Source: SIG440 sp045591095 (lineage in GTDB: Bacteria > Bacillota > Clostridia > Monoglobales > Monoglobaceae). Taken from it: DNA of 64,000 nt. Location of the stretch: positions 23,943-87,942 of the forward strand of contig JAZNSF010000027.1 of the NCBI GenBank assembly GCA_045591095.1, written 5' to 3'. Positions within the stretch are counted from its first letter, which is position 1. Each line of letters begins with the position of its first letter. The position numbers were made by a program, and so were the translations under genes. The notes beneath the pieces are model-generated. The model was not told where the DNA came from. It searched no databases and worked only from the letters and a program-made list of their open reading frames with translations. Shown here piece after piece: positions 9,033-18,458 of the stretch.

Positions 9033-10223
9033 TTATTTATCGTTGATTGCTACTACGCCCGGAAGGTCTTTACCTTCAAGGAACTCAAGCGAAGCGCCAC
9101 CACCGGTTGAAATATGGCTCATCTTGTCACCAAGACCTGCCTGGTTTACAGCTGCAACACTGTCGCCACCGCCGATAATGGTAGTAGCGTCAAGGTCTGC
9201 AAGCATAAGAGCAATCGCATTTGTACCTTTAGCAAAGTTAGGCATTTCAAATACACCCATAGGTCCGTTCCAAACAACAGTCTTTGCGTCTTTTAAAGCA
9301 TCCTTATAAAGCTCGATTGTCTTTTCGCCGATATCAAGACCCTGCCAGCCCTTTTCGATTTCGCCACGGCCAACAGTCTTCTTTTCTGCATCGTTGTCAA
9401 ATTCTTTTGCAACAACGGTGTCAACAGGGATAAGAAGCTTAACGCCCTTTTCTTCTGCTTTTTGCATCATCTCTTTTGCGTAGTCAAGGTAATCAGCTTC
9501 AAGAAGCGAATCTCCAACCTCTTCGCCAAGAGCATTCATAAATGTGTAAGCCATACCACCGCCGATAATAAGTGTATCAACCTTTTCCAAAAGATTGTTG
9601 ATTACAGAAATCTTTGACGAAACCTTGCTGCCGCCAAGAACAGCAACTAAAGGTCTTACGGGGTTATTAACTGCATTACCGAGATACTCGATTTCCTTGT
9701 TGATAAGGTATCCGCCAACAGCAGTATCAACATACTTTGTAACACCTACGTTTGAGCAGTGTGCACGATGAGCTGTACCAAATGCATCGTTTACAAAAAT
9801 GTCGCAAAGTGATGCAAGCTCCTTACTAAATTCGTCTACATTCTTTGTTTCTTCGGCTCTGTATCTTGTATTTTCAAGAAGAACAACGTCGCCCTCGTTC
9901 ATATTTTCAACTGCAGCTTTCGCGTTTTCGCCAGCAACTGTGTCGTCAGCAGCAAAGATAACTTCCTTGCCCAAAAGCTCGGAAAGTCTGGCTGCAACCG
10001 GAGCAAGCGAAAGCTCTGGAACAGGCTGACCCTTGGGTTTACCCATATGTGAACAAAGAATAACCTTTGCACCGTCATCAATTAACTTTTTGATTGTAGG
10101 AAGTGCCCCTACAATTCTTGTTTCGTCTGTAATTTTGCCGTCTTTAATCGGAACATTAAAGTCGCAACGAACCAGTACTCTTTTACCCTTTGGGCAAATA
10201 TCGTCAACTGTTTTTTTATTCAT
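9033..10223 (-). CDS. pgk: Phosphoglycerate kinase
   Basis: This 396-residue enzyme makes ATP from 1,3-bisphosphoglycerate and ADP. The N-terminal domain shows RVLVRCDFNVPI, SHMGKPKG and NDAFGTAHRAH. The C-terminal nucleotide domain shows LGGSKVSSKI, NGPMGVFE and GGGDSVAA. The ATG at 10223 is preferred over an in-frame ATG five codons earlier, because GGAGGGT lies just before it and overlaps the earlier codon. It heads the glycolytic operon and has its own promoter. Confidence 0.99.
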   Translation of the reverse strand: MNKKTVDDICPKGKRVLVRCDFNVPIKDGKITDETRIVGALPTIKKLIDDGAKVILCSHMGKPKGQPVPELSLAPVAARLSELLGKEVIFAADDTVAGENAKAAVENMNEGDVVLLENTRYRAEETKNVDEFSKELASLCDIFVNDAFGTAHRAHCSNVGVTKYVDTAVGGYLINKEIEYLGNAVNNPVRPLVAVLGGSKVSSKISVINNLLEKVDTLIIGGGMAYTFMNALGEEVGDSLLEADYLDYAKEMMQKAEEKGVKLLIPVDTVVAKEFDNDAEKKTVGRGEIEKGWQGLDIGEKTIELYKDALKDAKTVVWNGPMGVFEMPNFAKGTNAIALMLADLDATTIIGGGDSVAAVNQAGLGDKMSHISTGGGASLEFLEGKDLPGVVAINDK

Positions 10224-10275
10224 TTTTGTACCCTCCATACTAGTTTGATTTTGTATTTTTAATCAGATAGATTAT

Positions 10276-10304
10276 ATTTTACTCCATTTGGAAAAAATTA
10301 TCAA
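10276..10304 (-). promoter_or_regulatory. SigA promoter for pgk-tpiA-gpmI
   Basis: On the minus strand, -35 TTGATA (10304-10299), 17-base spacer, -10 TAAAAT (10281-10276), about 50 bp upstream of the pgk start. Confidence 0.65.
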
Positions 10305-10346
10305 GTATTTTTCGTTAAATTTTTCTCAATTACCCAAAATATCATA

Positions 10347-11195
10347 TTAATTGAGCTTTTTAGTATTTTCTACCGCTATATCAATCACCTTGAAAAGGTC
10401 CTCGACCATCATATCCCCACTTACAGTAAGCCTTGTAAAATGTTCGATTCCATCTTTAGTATTATTTGCCAAGTAGTCCTGTCCGCTCTCGGCATAATTA
10501 ACCAGAATTTGCATACGGTATCCTGCATACCTTGCAAGATTTGAGGTTGTCTGATTATACCCTCCAAAGGGGTACGAAAATACAAAGCAGTTTTTGTTAA
10601 GGTTACGCTCAATCAAATACCTAGAAAGCCTTAGCTCCTCTTGTATCTGTGCCGGAGAAATAGTTGTCATATTGCGGTGTGTGTGCGAATGCGAATGTAT
10701 GTCAATTATCCCGCTTTCTTGCATTTCTCTTGCCTGCGCCCATGTAAAATGCGGTGTCGAAACACCCTGACCTACTTTTGCCCCTACAGTAGATGTTACA
10801 ACAAAAATAGTTGCCTTTATATTAAGTCTTTTAAGTATAGGGTACGCAATCTCGTAATTGCTTAAATAGCCATCGTCAAAGGTAATGATTATCGGATTTT
10901 CAGGAAGACTCACCCCGCGCTGAACCGAATCATAGTAGTCAGCAACCAAAATAGGGGTATAACCTCTGTCTAAAATCGCAAGCATATGCTCCTCAAAAAG
11001 CTTAGGGGTGATATTTGCGCCTTCCGAACCTTTTGGATAATTTTCCGCAAGGTTGTGATACATCAAAACGGGAATGATAATGTCCTCGGTATTTGAGGTC
11101 TCTTTGCCAGTCCCTTCGGCAAAATATATATTTGCATTAAATACCATAAGCACAGCAACAATTATTATTGCGAAAGTTCTTACTTTATTATTCAT
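10347..11195 (-). CDS. Polysaccharide deacetylase family protein, secreted or membrane-anchored
   Basis: This 282-residue carbohydrate esterase family 4 protein has an N-terminal signal or anchor segment (about residues 5-27, TFAIIIVAVLMVFNANIYF). The NodB domain follows: VLMYHNL, the metal/catalytic FDDGYLSN near residue 120, and IDIHSHSHTHRNM near residue 160. Members remove acetyl groups from peptidoglycan or other surface glycans. The ATG at 11195 has GGAGGGG upstream; an earlier in-frame ATG overlaps that site. It follows rho by only 11 bp, an unusual partner, so it is probably cotranscribed with rho. Confidence 0.9.
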   Translation of the reverse strand: MNNKVRTFAIIIVAVLMVFNANIYFAEGTGKETSNTEDIIIPVLMYHNLAENYPKGSEGANITPKLFEEHMLAILDRGYTPILVADYYDSVQRGVSLPENPIIITFDDGYLSNYEIAYPILKRLNIKATIFVVTSTVGAKVGQGVSTPHFTWAQAREMQESGIIDIHSHSHTHRNMTTISPAQIQEELRLSRYLIERNLNKNCFVFSYPFGGYNQTTSNLARYAGYRMQILVNYAESGQDYLANNTKDGIEHFTRLTVSGDMMVEDLFKVIDIAVENTKKLN

Positions 11196-11206
11196 TTTCC
11201 CCTCCA

Positions 11207-12523
11207 TCAGTCAAGTATTTTTTTCATACTTTCTACAAGGTCGGCATTGCTTTCGGTTTTCATAAGGCGATTTATTATAAGTTCAGTGACCTCCGCTGTA
11301 CTTTTGTTGCTATAAGCCTTTCTGATACTTAAAACTGCCCCCAGTTCCTCTGCCGACAGCAAAAGCTCCTCGTGGCGCGTTCCGGTCTTTGCAATATCAA
11401 CCGCAGGGAATATCCGTCTTTCCTGAAGCGCGCTGTCAAGGCGTATCTCCATATTGCCTGTACCCTTAAACTCCTCAAATATAACATCGTCCATACGGCT
11501 TCCGGTCTCGATAAGTGCAGTTGCAAGAATTGTAAGACTTCCGCCCTCCTCAACATTTCGTGCCGCACCAAAAAACCGTTTTGGCTTAAATAATGCACCG
11601 GGGTCAATACCCCCAGACAAAGTTCTGCCCGAAGGCTGAACAATCAAATTGTATGCACGAGAAAGCCTTGTAAGGCTGTCAAGGAGTATCACAACGTCCT
11701 TTTTATGCTCAACCAATCGCTTTGCCCGTTCCAGAACAATCTCTGCGACTTTTGCGTGGTTTGAAGGCTCTTCGTCAAAAGTGGAATAAATAATATCGCC
11801 CTTGATGCTTCGCTGCATATCGGTAACTTCCTCGGGTCTTTCGTCAATAAGAAGCATTATCAGCTTTACATCGGGGTTATTTTCGGTTATGCTGTTTGCT
11901 ATATTTTTTAAAATAGTGGTCTTTCCTGCCTTGGGTGGCGCTACAATAATACCCCTTTGTCCCTTGCCTATTGGCGCAATAAGGTCAATAAGTCTGGTAG
12001 AATAATCCATTTTCCCCCGTTCAAGTTTCAGTCTTTCGTTGGGGTAAACAGGTGTCAAATCATCAAATGCTTTTCGCCTGATTGAAACATCTACCTTGTC
12101 ACCATTTACCGTCTGCACATAAAGCAGCGCCTGATACCTTTCGCCCTCGTGCTGCATACGGGTATTGCCTACAATAAAGTCCCCGGTTTTTAGATTAAAT
12201 CTTCGTATCTGATTTGACGAAACATACACATCGTTTTCGCCCGACTGGTAATTGTCGCTTCGCAAAAAGCCGTAGCCGTCCGCCATAACCTCAAGTACAC
12301 CACTCATCAAGTTGGTACGTCTTACGGGGTCAGTATAAGTTATATCTTCTACCTTTGTTTCATCCTGAGTCTCTTTAGAAGCGATAGGCTCGTTTTGTTT
12401 TGCGTCATTTATTTTCTCCATTAGCTCGCTCTTTTTAAGTTTGCTAACCGCTTTTACACCGCATTTTAGGGCAAGTTCTTGTAATTCTTTCAGTTTAAGA
12501 GTTCCAAGGTCAATCTCGTTCAT
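11207..12523 (-). CDS. rho: Transcription termination factor Rho
   Basis: This 438-residue RNA-dependent ATPase ends transcription of untranslated RNA. An N-terminal Rho-N/SAP-like segment (LKLKELQELALKCGVK) is followed by a short acidic linker and the RNA-binding cold-shock-like domain (GVLEVMADGYGFLRS). The hexameric ATPase domain has Walker A (APPKAGKTT), LLIDERPEEV and LTRLSRAYN. Length is typical. Its start overlaps the cvpA stop by four bases (ATGA), which suggests coupled translation. Confidence 0.98.
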   Translation of the reverse strand: MNEIDLGTLKLKELQELALKCGVKAVSKLKKSELMEKINDAKQNEPIASKETQDETKVEDITYTDPVRRTNLMSGVLEVMADGYGFLRSDNYQSGENDVYVSSNQIRRFNLKTGDFIVGNTRMQHEGERYQALLYVQTVNGDKVDVSIRRKAFDDLTPVYPNERLKLERGKMDYSTRLIDLIAPIGKGQRGIIVAPPKAGKTTILKNIANSITENNPDVKLIMLLIDERPEEVTDMQRSIKGDIIYSTFDEEPSNHAKVAEIVLERAKRLVEHKKDVVILLDSLTRLSRAYNLIVQPSGRTLSGGIDPGALFKPKRFFGAARNVEEGGSLTILATALIETGSRMDDVIFEEFKGTGNMEIRLDSALQERRIFPAVDIAKTGTRHEELLLSAEELGAVLSIRKAYSNKSTAEVTELIINRLMKTESNADLVESMKKILD

Positions 12524-13119
12524 TTATTCTGATTCCCCTTTCCCAAAAGGTTCAAAATCATATTATTTTCATATATTTCGGACGCAAAGGTCGAAACCGA
12601 AATCTCTCTTGCCATCGAGCTATCTTTTTCAAGCGGTAAAAATAAAACCACTACTGCACAAACTATGTAAAGCACCAAAATTCCAACCAATCCACCCAAA
12701 ACACCGCCGCCCAAACGGTTAAACTGTTTTACAACAGGAAGCTTGGTAAATATTCCAAGCAGATTTCCAACCAGACGAATTATAATCTTGCTGGCTATAA
12801 GAATTATAATAAAAGCGATAATATTAACAAGCAGTGAAGCAAAAGATGTTGATACACTGTTTATTCCGCTGTCTATGTAATTTTCAATTATCCCTAAAGC
12901 ATCTCCCTGCGGCTTGATATTATCGCCGATAATCTCTACCAGCTTTTCATAAATGGGAGTTTTCATAAGTGCTCCTGATACAACAGGATATAACGAAAAT
13001 GACAAAACAAGAGAAATCAGATATGATGCAATTTTTATGAGGGACCTCGTAAATCCTGCCCTATAGCCCGTATACACAAAAAATGCTACTATCAATACAA
13101 CACAAATATCTGCCAGCAT
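12520..13119 (-). CDS. CvpA family membrane protein
   Basis: This 199-residue protein has four hydrophobic segments typical of the CvpA/colicin V production family: about residues 2-20, 30-47, 85-110 and 140-165. Glycine-rich turns include RLGGGVLGGLVG. Its function is not settled; members are linked to cell envelope functions. It lies between the propeller-like protein and rho, and its stop overlaps the rho start by four bases. Confidence 0.85.
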   Translation of the reverse strand: MLADICVVLIVAFFVYTGYRAGFTRSLIKIASYLISLVLSFSLYPVVSGALMKTPIYEKLVEIIGDNIKPQGDALGIIENYIDSGINSVSTSFASLLVNIIAFIIILIASKIIIRLVGNLLGIFTKLPVVKQFNRLGGGVLGGLVGILVLYIVCAVVVLFLPLEKDSSMAREISVSTFASEIYENNMILNLLGKGNQNK

Positions 13120-13134
13120 TATACTTTCCTCCCA

Positions 13135-14232
13135 TTATTTTATGTTTATAATTTCAGCACCGCCATCGCCCAGCGCAAGTATCTTCCGGCGGTCATTAAA
13201 GATTTTTATTGTTTTAATATCCCTGCTTATTTTAATTTCTTTAATCACTGACCCTTTGGGGTTAAGTCTTATAATCTTGTCATGGCTGACTGCAACAATG
13301 CACTCGCCGTTTACATCTATAGCACTGACCTCACCTCCGGTATCCACGCTGCCACGCAGCTTTCCGCCTGACGAATAACTTTCTAATATTGTGCTGTTGA
13401 GGCCGCTGTCAAAAGCAAGCACCATATTGTTCTGATTTTCGATATTGCATCTTAAAAGACGTCTTCCCGAAAAATCAACCCTGAACTTTTCTTTTCCTGA
13501 CCGTTTATAACCATAAAGCCCATTGTTAGATAAAGCTACCAAAACCCCGCTTTCGGCATGCTGGAGTTTTGTAACAATCCCTTTAAGCTCAGCTATGCAT
13601 TTTGGTTCTTCTTCAGACTTTGGATTGATAATTAAAATTCTGCTAAAAATTTCTTCCTTATCGGTTACAAGCTGCGAAACTGCTAAGCGATTGTTTGCCG
13701 AAATATCAATTGCACCAATATAACCCGAGCCGCTGTGCCATCTGAAAACTTCTTTTCCGTTGTCATCGTATAAGACCACCAGACCCTTATAACCAAGCTC
13801 GCCGGTAGATACGGCTATATAACCATTTTTATTCACCCTTGCAGATAATATTTCATTTTGAGTCTCAATTTCCGAAACCATTTTTTCGCCCTGAAAGGTT
13901 CGTAACTTCCTGCCGTTTAGGTCGGCAAGCAAAATTTTTTCTCCTTTGACCATAGCATAAGGCGAAGTTGCAGCTGCTACCATGGTCCAGATTTCCCGTC
14001 CAGACTTGTCAACAGCATATATCCCTTCATTGTTTAGCATAAGCATTTCGTTTTTATAAGGCGTAACGTCATACTCAATCCCGGTCTCAAAGCTAAGATT
14101 AACCGAATCCTGTTTTAAGACAAAATCGCTTATTTCGGGATTTGAAAAAAACATCACCAAAGCAGCCGCAATTATTATCAAAATAGCGACTATTCTCTTT
14201 TTGTTAAGTGCTTTTTTAAAATCGACTTTCAT
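13135..14232 (-). CDS. Membrane-anchored beta-propeller-like protein (DUF5711-like)
   Basis: This 365-residue protein has one N-terminal membrane segment (about residues 13-30, RIVAILIIIAAALVMFF) and an extracytoplasmic part. The latter is built of repeated short beta-rich units with aspartate/asparagine turns (YAVDKSGREIW, LADLNGRKLR, VVLYDDNGKEVF, RLNPKGSVIKEI), consistent with a propeller of the PQQ/WD type. It resembles the clostridial DUF5711 family, whose function is unknown. It sits between truA and cvpA, with 15-20 bp gaps. An envelope role is only an inference from the anchor and neighbours. Confidence 0.7.
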   Translation of the reverse strand: MKVDFKKALNKKRIVAILIIIAAALVMFFSNPEISDFVLKQDSVNLSFETGIEYDVTPYKNEMLMLNNEGIYAVDKSGREIWTMVAAATSPYAMVKGEKILLADLNGRKLRTFQGEKMVSEIETQNEILSARVNKNGYIAVSTGELGYKGLVVLYDDNGKEVFRWHSGSGYIGAIDISANNRLAVSQLVTDKEEIFSRILIINPKSEEEPKCIAELKGIVTKLQHAESGVLVALSNNGLYGYKRSGKEKFRVDFSGRRLLRCNIENQNNMVLAFDSGLNSTILESYSSGGKLRGSVDTGGEVSAIDVNGECIVAVSHDKIIRLNPKGSVIKEIKISRDIKTIKIFNDRRKILALGDGGAEIINIK

Positions 14233-14251
14233 TTTATCACCCTAAAATTCT

Positions 14252-14998
14252 TTAGTAAAAAACCTTTTTCAAACACAGTCCCTCAGGAGGCGCGGTCATT
14301 CCGGCTTTTTTGCGGTCACATCTGTTTATTATATCTTCTATGCTGCTTTCAGAAATTCTCCCAGCTCCTACTTCCATAACGCTCCCTGCTATACTTCTTA
14401 CCATATTATAAAGAAATGCATCAGCCTCTACCTCGATTTCTATCTGCTCGGGCCAATCAGGGCTTTGTCTTACCACACAGTCCCTTATTGTCCTTACAGT
14501 GGTTTTTTGCGAGCCGCCTGCTGCCATAAACGCCGAAAAATCATGCGTTCCTAAAAAAGCATTCGCGGCTTTCTTCATCTTTTCGATATCCAGTTTGTAT
14601 GGTACAAACCATGTATATTTTGAAGTAAATGGATTTTGAATGTTAGAATTCCAAATTTTGTAGATATACCTCTTCCCCAAAGACGAAAACCTTGCGTTAA
14701 AATCATCACTTGCAATCCAGGCATCTAAAGCCGAAATGGAATCGCCCACAAGATGATTGTTGATAGCAAAGGGAAGCTTCTCTATAGGTATTTTTGAATT
14801 ACTTTTAAAATTAAAAACATACTCAAATGCATGAACACCCGCATCTGTTCGGCTGCAGCCGCACACCGAAATTTCTTCACCCAAAAGCTCGGACAAAACA
14901 GTTTCCATACGCTGTTGCACAGTTACTGCGTTTTTCTGAAACTGCCAGCCGTGATAATTTGAGCCATCATACATTATTTTTACAGCAATATTTTTCAT
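14252..14998 (-). CDS. truA: tRNA pseudouridine(38-40) synthase TruA
   Basis: This enzyme of about 248 residues makes pseudouridine at positions 38-40 of the tRNA anticodon arm. The catalytic aspartate lies in CGCSRTDAGVHA near residue 50. Other family segments are MYDGSNYHGWQ, RYIYKIWN, HDFSAFMA and FLYNMVRSIAG. The start is uncertain: ATG at 14998 gives the usual MKNI-type N-terminus, while an in-frame ATG at 15010 has no usable ribosome site. It directly follows ecfT, as in many Bacillota. Confidence 0.96.
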   Translation of the reverse strand: MKNIAVKIMYDGSNYHGWQFQKNAVTVQQRMETVLSELLGEEISVCGCSRTDAGVHAFEYVFNFKSNSKIPIEKLPFAINNHLVGDSISALDAWIASDDFNARFSSLGKRYIYKIWNSNIQNPFTSKYTWFVPYKLDIEKMKKAANAFLGTHDFSAFMAAGGSQKTTVRTIRDCVVRQSPDWPEQIEIEVEADAFLYNMVRSIAGSVMEVGAGRISESSIEDIINRCDRKKAGMTAPPEGLCLKKVFY

Positions 14999-15013
14999 AG
15001 CAAGCACCATGCC

Positions 15014-15811
15014 CTAAAATTTGTTTACAAACAGAATTAAAGCCGAAAATGCGATTACAACCGCAAAGCAAATACCATCCCTGAAAGTAAATTTCAGTTC
15101 GCGAAGCCTTGTCCTGTTCTCGCCGCCACGATAGCAGCGGCACTCCATGGCAACCGCCAAATCATCCGCACGTCTGAATGCACTTACAAAAAGCGGGATA
15201 AGTATAGGTATCATTGCCTTTGCTCGGTTTAAAATATTTCCACTTTCAAAATCGGCTCCTCTTGCTGTCTGCGCCTTTATTATCTTGTCGGTTTCTTCCA
15301 AAAGTGTGGGCACAAACCTTAAGGCAATTGTCATCATCATTGCAAATTCGTGGGCAGGAACGCCTAGTTTTTTTAGGGGCGAGAGTAAATTCTCTATCCC
15401 GTCTGTCAGGGTAATCGGAGATGTTGTAAGAGTGAGTAAAGACGTGCCAAGGACAAGTAAAAACAGCCTTAAAACCATATAGATAGCAGCTGCGAGACCC
15501 TCGTTTGTTATCTTTACAAATCCCCATTGCCACAGAACTTTTCCGTCTGTTAAAAAAAGATTAAAAAGTGCAGTAATCACCACAAACACCATGATTGGCT
15601 TTAATCCCTTAAGCACAAACCTTACCGGGATTTTGGACGAAAAAATCACGAAAGCAGCGAAAACCAGAAGCACAGCATACCCTAAAAAGTTCTTTATGCA
15701 AAAAATCACTGTTATATATATTATTATACACAAAATTTTTGTCCGCGGGTCAAGCCTGTGAATAAACGAACTACCCGGGAAATATTGACCAAGGGTAATA
15801 TCCTTAAGCAT
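15014..15811 (-). CDS. ecfT: Energy-coupling factor transporter transmembrane protein EcfT
   Basis: This 265-residue T component couples the two EcfA ATPases to substrate-binding S proteins in ECF vitamin and metal importers. It has several membrane helices (about residues 28-75, 105-125 and 240-262). The two coupling motifs are visible as QTARGADF near residue 190 and AMECRCYRGGENRT near residue 228, the Ala-Arg-Gly type signatures. It is four bases after ecfA2. Confidence 0.95.
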   Translation of the reverse strand: MLKDITLGQYFPGSSFIHRLDPRTKILCIIIYITVIFCIKNFLGYAVLLVFAAFVIFSSKIPVRFVLKGLKPIMVFVVITALFNLFLTDGKVLWQWGFVKITNEGLAAAIYMVLRLFLLVLGTSLLTLTTSPITLTDGIENLLSPLKKLGVPAHEFAMMMTIALRFVPTLLEETDKIIKAQTARGADFESGNILNRAKAMIPILIPLFVSAFRRADDLAVAMECRCYRGGENRTRLRELKFTFRDGICFAVVIAFSALILFVNKF

Positions 15812-15815
15812 GCTG

Positions 15816-16670
15816 TCACCTCTTTTCGTCTTTCAGTATTTTTTCAATTTCTGCCTTTGCAACGTCCAGTGTATATATCCCTTCCGGCAAAGTAAAACCA
15901 TTTTCGCGAAGTTTGTCACAGATTTCGGTAATCTGTGGCACCGAAAGTCCCATCTCTGGCAGTTCCTTTGACCTTTTAAATATTTCTGATGTTTTGTCAA
16001 ACATCTGAAGGCTACCATGGTTCATAACCATAATCTTTTCGGTAAGGTTTGCTAAATCCTCCATACTGTGCGAAACAAGGATTACAGTAATCCCAAGCTT
16101 TTGATGCATATCCTTGATTTTAGCAAGAATTTCGTCACGACCTTTGGGGTCAAGACCTGCCGTCGGCTCATCAAGAATAAGAAGCTTTGGCTCCATTGCA
16201 AGCACACCCGCAATCGCAACACGTCTCTTTTGCCCGCCCGAAAGTTCAAATGGCGATTTTCCCAAAATTTCGGGCGAAATGCCTACAAGCTCTGCCGAAG
16301 TTTCAACACGCCTTTTTATTTCTTCCTTCGAAAGTCCCATATTTGTAGGGCCAAAAGCAATATCCTTAAACACAGTTTCTTCAAACAGCTGATACTCAGG
16401 ATACTGCATAACAAGACCGGTCTTAAACCTTATCTTTCGTTTGTCGCAGTTTTTTGAATGAAGCACCTCGCCATCAATCTCGATTGTGCCTAATGTTGGC
16501 TTTATAAGTCCCGCTATCATTTGGATAAGGGTAGACTTACCCGAGCCTGTGTGCCCCATAAGCCCAACAAACTCCCCAGAACTTATGGTAGCAGTAACAT
16601 TTTCGACAGCCGCGGCTTCAAAAGGTCCACCGCTCATATAGGTATAGCTTACGCCATTTAATTTAATCAT
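15816..16670 (-). CDS. ecfA2: Energy-coupling factor transporter ATPase EcfA2
   Basis: This 284-residue ABC ATPase has Walker A (GHTGSGKSTL), Q-loop (MQYPEYQLF), signature (LSGGQKRRVAIAG), Walker B (LLILDEPTAGLDPKG) and the H-loop (VSHSM). It pairs with EcfA1 and EcfT. The start is set at ATG 16670, with AGGGG eight bases upstream. A GTG three codons earlier is open but overlaps that site. It overlaps the ecfA1 stop by eight bases. Confidence 0.95.
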   Translation of the reverse strand: MIKLNGVSYTYMSGGPFEAAAVENVTATISSGEFVGLMGHTGSGKSTLIQMIAGLIKPTLGTIEIDGEVLHSKNCDKRKIRFKTGLVMQYPEYQLFEETVFKDIAFGPTNMGLSKEEIKRRVETSAELVGISPEILGKSPFELSGGQKRRVAIAGVLAMEPKLLILDEPTAGLDPKGRDEILAKIKDMHQKLGITVILVSHSMEDLANLTEKIMVMNHGSLQMFDKTSEIFKRSKELPEMGLSVPQITEICDKLRENGFTLPEGIYTLDVAKAEIEKILKDEKR

Positions 16671-17559
16671 TATCCGCACCCCTCTTTTGGTGGTATGCTT
16701 TAAGAATTTTATCTACACATTCATCTGCTGTGAGTGTATCGGTTTCAAAGTCAAAGCCCGAATTTTTTAGTAAGAAAGCAAGCTCTGTTGCCTGAGGCAC
16801 ATCAAGGCCTATAGCTTTCAGTTCTTCGACTCTTGAAAATACCTCTTTTGGAGCACCCTCCATAAGAATTTTCCCGTGGTCAATAACAATCACGCGGTCC
16901 GCCTGTGCCGCTTCATCCATAAAATGTGTAATCATTACAACCGTCATGCCTTCTTCACGGTTCAGTTTCTTTACGGTTTCCATTATCTCGCGTCTGCCTT
17001 GGGGGTCAAGCATGGCAGTTGGCTCGTCCATAACAATCACATCAGGTTTCATGGCAAGGACTCCTGCAATTGCAATTCGCTGTTTTTGTCCGCCCGAAAG
17101 CATATGTGGGGCATGCTTTTTAAACTCGGCCATATTAACAGCCGAGAGTGCATAGTCCACCCTCTCTTGTATTTCATGTTGGGGAACACCCAAATTTTCG
17201 GGGGCAAACGCCACGTCTTCCTCTACAATTGTTGCCACCAGTTGATTGTCAGGGTTTTGAAAAACCATTCCAACACGCTGTCTTATATCATAGAGTTTTT
17301 CCTCATCGTTTGTCACTACGCCGTCAACCAAGACAGTCCCTTTGTCAGGCACAAGTATCGCATTTAGATGCTTGGCAAGGGTGGATTTTCCCGAGCCATT
17401 GTGACCTAAAATCGCCAAAAACTCACCTTTTTTTATACTAAGGCTAACGTCTTTCAGCACACGGCTACCGCCGGTTTCTTCGGTGCTTTCGTAAAGGAAT
17501 TCTACGTTATTTATTTCAATCAGGTTGTCTTTTTCTTTTGTGTCCAAATTTTCACCCAC
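16663..17559 (-). CDS. ecfA1: Energy-coupling factor transporter ATPase EcfA1
   Basis: This 298-residue ABC ATPase carries Walker A (GHNGSGKSTLAKHLN), Q-loop (FQNPDNQLV), signature (LSGGQKQRIAIAG), Walker B (VIVMDEPTAMLDPQGR) and an H-loop (ITHFMDEA). FQNPDNQ is characteristic of the EcfA1 paralogue. The GTG start at 17559 has a weak ribosome site, and a TTG four codons later behind GGGTG is possible. No S component is encoded nearby, so this is a shared group II ECF module. Confidence 0.94.
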   Translation of the reverse strand: MGENLDTKEKDNLIEINNVEFLYESTEETGGSRVLKDVSLSIKKGEFLAILGHNGSGKSTLAKHLNAILVPDKGTVLVDGVVTNDEEKLYDIRQRVGMVFQNPDNQLVATIVEEDVAFAPENLGVPQHEIQERVDYALSAVNMAEFKKHAPHMLSGGQKQRIAIAGVLAMKPDVIVMDEPTAMLDPQGRREIMETVKKLNREEGMTVVMITHFMDEAAQADRVIVIDHGKILMEGAPKEVFSRVEELKAIGLDVPQATELAFLLKNSGFDFETDTLTADECVDKILKAYHQKRGADND

Positions 17560-17572
17560 TTTTAGTAAAGGT

Positions 17573-18445
17573 TTATTTTTGCCATCTGCCCGAATATCCG
17601 CAAGGGAGTCTAAGGCTATTGTTTGTAATAGGAAGCCCTACCTCGTCAACCGAGATACTGCCTCCAAACCTTTTTTTAACTGTCATTTTCAAGATATTTT
17701 CAAGCACTCCGCCCGAAAGACCCGTTGTATAAGAATTTATAAGGAAAAAGAGGGGATTATCCGACATAACTTCCATGCAAAGCTCTACTAAGCCAAAAAG
17801 CTCGTCCTCAATCTTCCACACTTCGCCTGACGGACCACGTCCATAAGACGGTGGGTCCATAATAATCGCATCGTACTTTCTGCCGCGGCGGATTTCACGT
17901 TCAGTAAATTTTTTTACATCGTCAACAATGTATCGGATTGGCCGCGCCTCAAGTCCAGAAAGCTTGGCATTTTCCTTTGCCCAAGCAACCATACCTTTTG
18001 ATGCATCAACGTGACAAACAGCTGCTCCTGCCTTGGATGCTGCCATAGTTGCGCCACCTGTGTAAGCAAAAAGGTTAAGAACATTTATATCGCTTCGTCC
18101 GCTGTTTCTTATAAGCTCAGAAAACCAGTCCCAGTTGGCAGCTTGCTCGGGGAAAAGTCCGGTATGCTTAAAGCCCATCATTTTTATACCAAAGGTGAGG
18201 TCGCCATAGTCTATTGTCCAGCTTTCGGGCATACCTTTTCGGCTTTCCCAATGGCCGCCGCCGGTGTTGCTTCGGTGATAATGGGCATCACTGCTATCCC
18301 ACTTGTCGCTCATACTTGCCTTTGGAACACCCCACACAATCTGCGGGTCGGGGCGTCTTAAGATAATATCACCCCAACGCTCCAATTTTTCGCCACAGCT
18401 TGCATCAATCAGTTCGTAATCTTTCCATTTATCTGCTAAAAACAT
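17573..18445 (-). CDS. Class I SAM-dependent methyltransferase (RlmI/COG1092-like)
   Basis: This 290-residue protein has a Rossmann SAM-binding domain (NLFAYTGGATMAAS, then the acidic CHVDASKGMV) and the catalytic DPPSYGRGP motif seen in N6-adenine and cytosine methyltransferases of rRNA. It lacks the N-terminal PUA domain of RlmI, and is shorter. Its target, probably rRNA, cannot be assigned. It lies 14 bp before ecfA1 and 14 bp after the Mrp gene. Confidence 0.8.
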   Translation of the reverse strand: MFLADKWKDYELIDASCGEKLERWGDIILRRPDPQIVWGVPKASMSDKWDSSDAHYHRSNTGGGHWESRKGMPESWTIDYGDLTFGIKMMGFKHTGLFPEQAANWDWFSELIRNSGRSDINVLNLFAYTGGATMAASKAGAAVCHVDASKGMVAWAKENAKLSGLEARPIRYIVDDVKKFTEREIRRGRKYDAIIMDPPSYGRGPSGEVWKIEDELFGLVELCMEVMSDNPLFFLINSYTTGLSGGVLENILKMTVKKRFGGSISVDEVGLPITNNSLRLPCGYSGRWQK

Positions 18446-18458
18446 AACTTTCCCCTTT

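Noticed and set aside
16663..17559. Assigning the ECF module to a specific vitamin
   Set aside because: There is no S component or riboswitch nearby, so substrate cannot be inferred.
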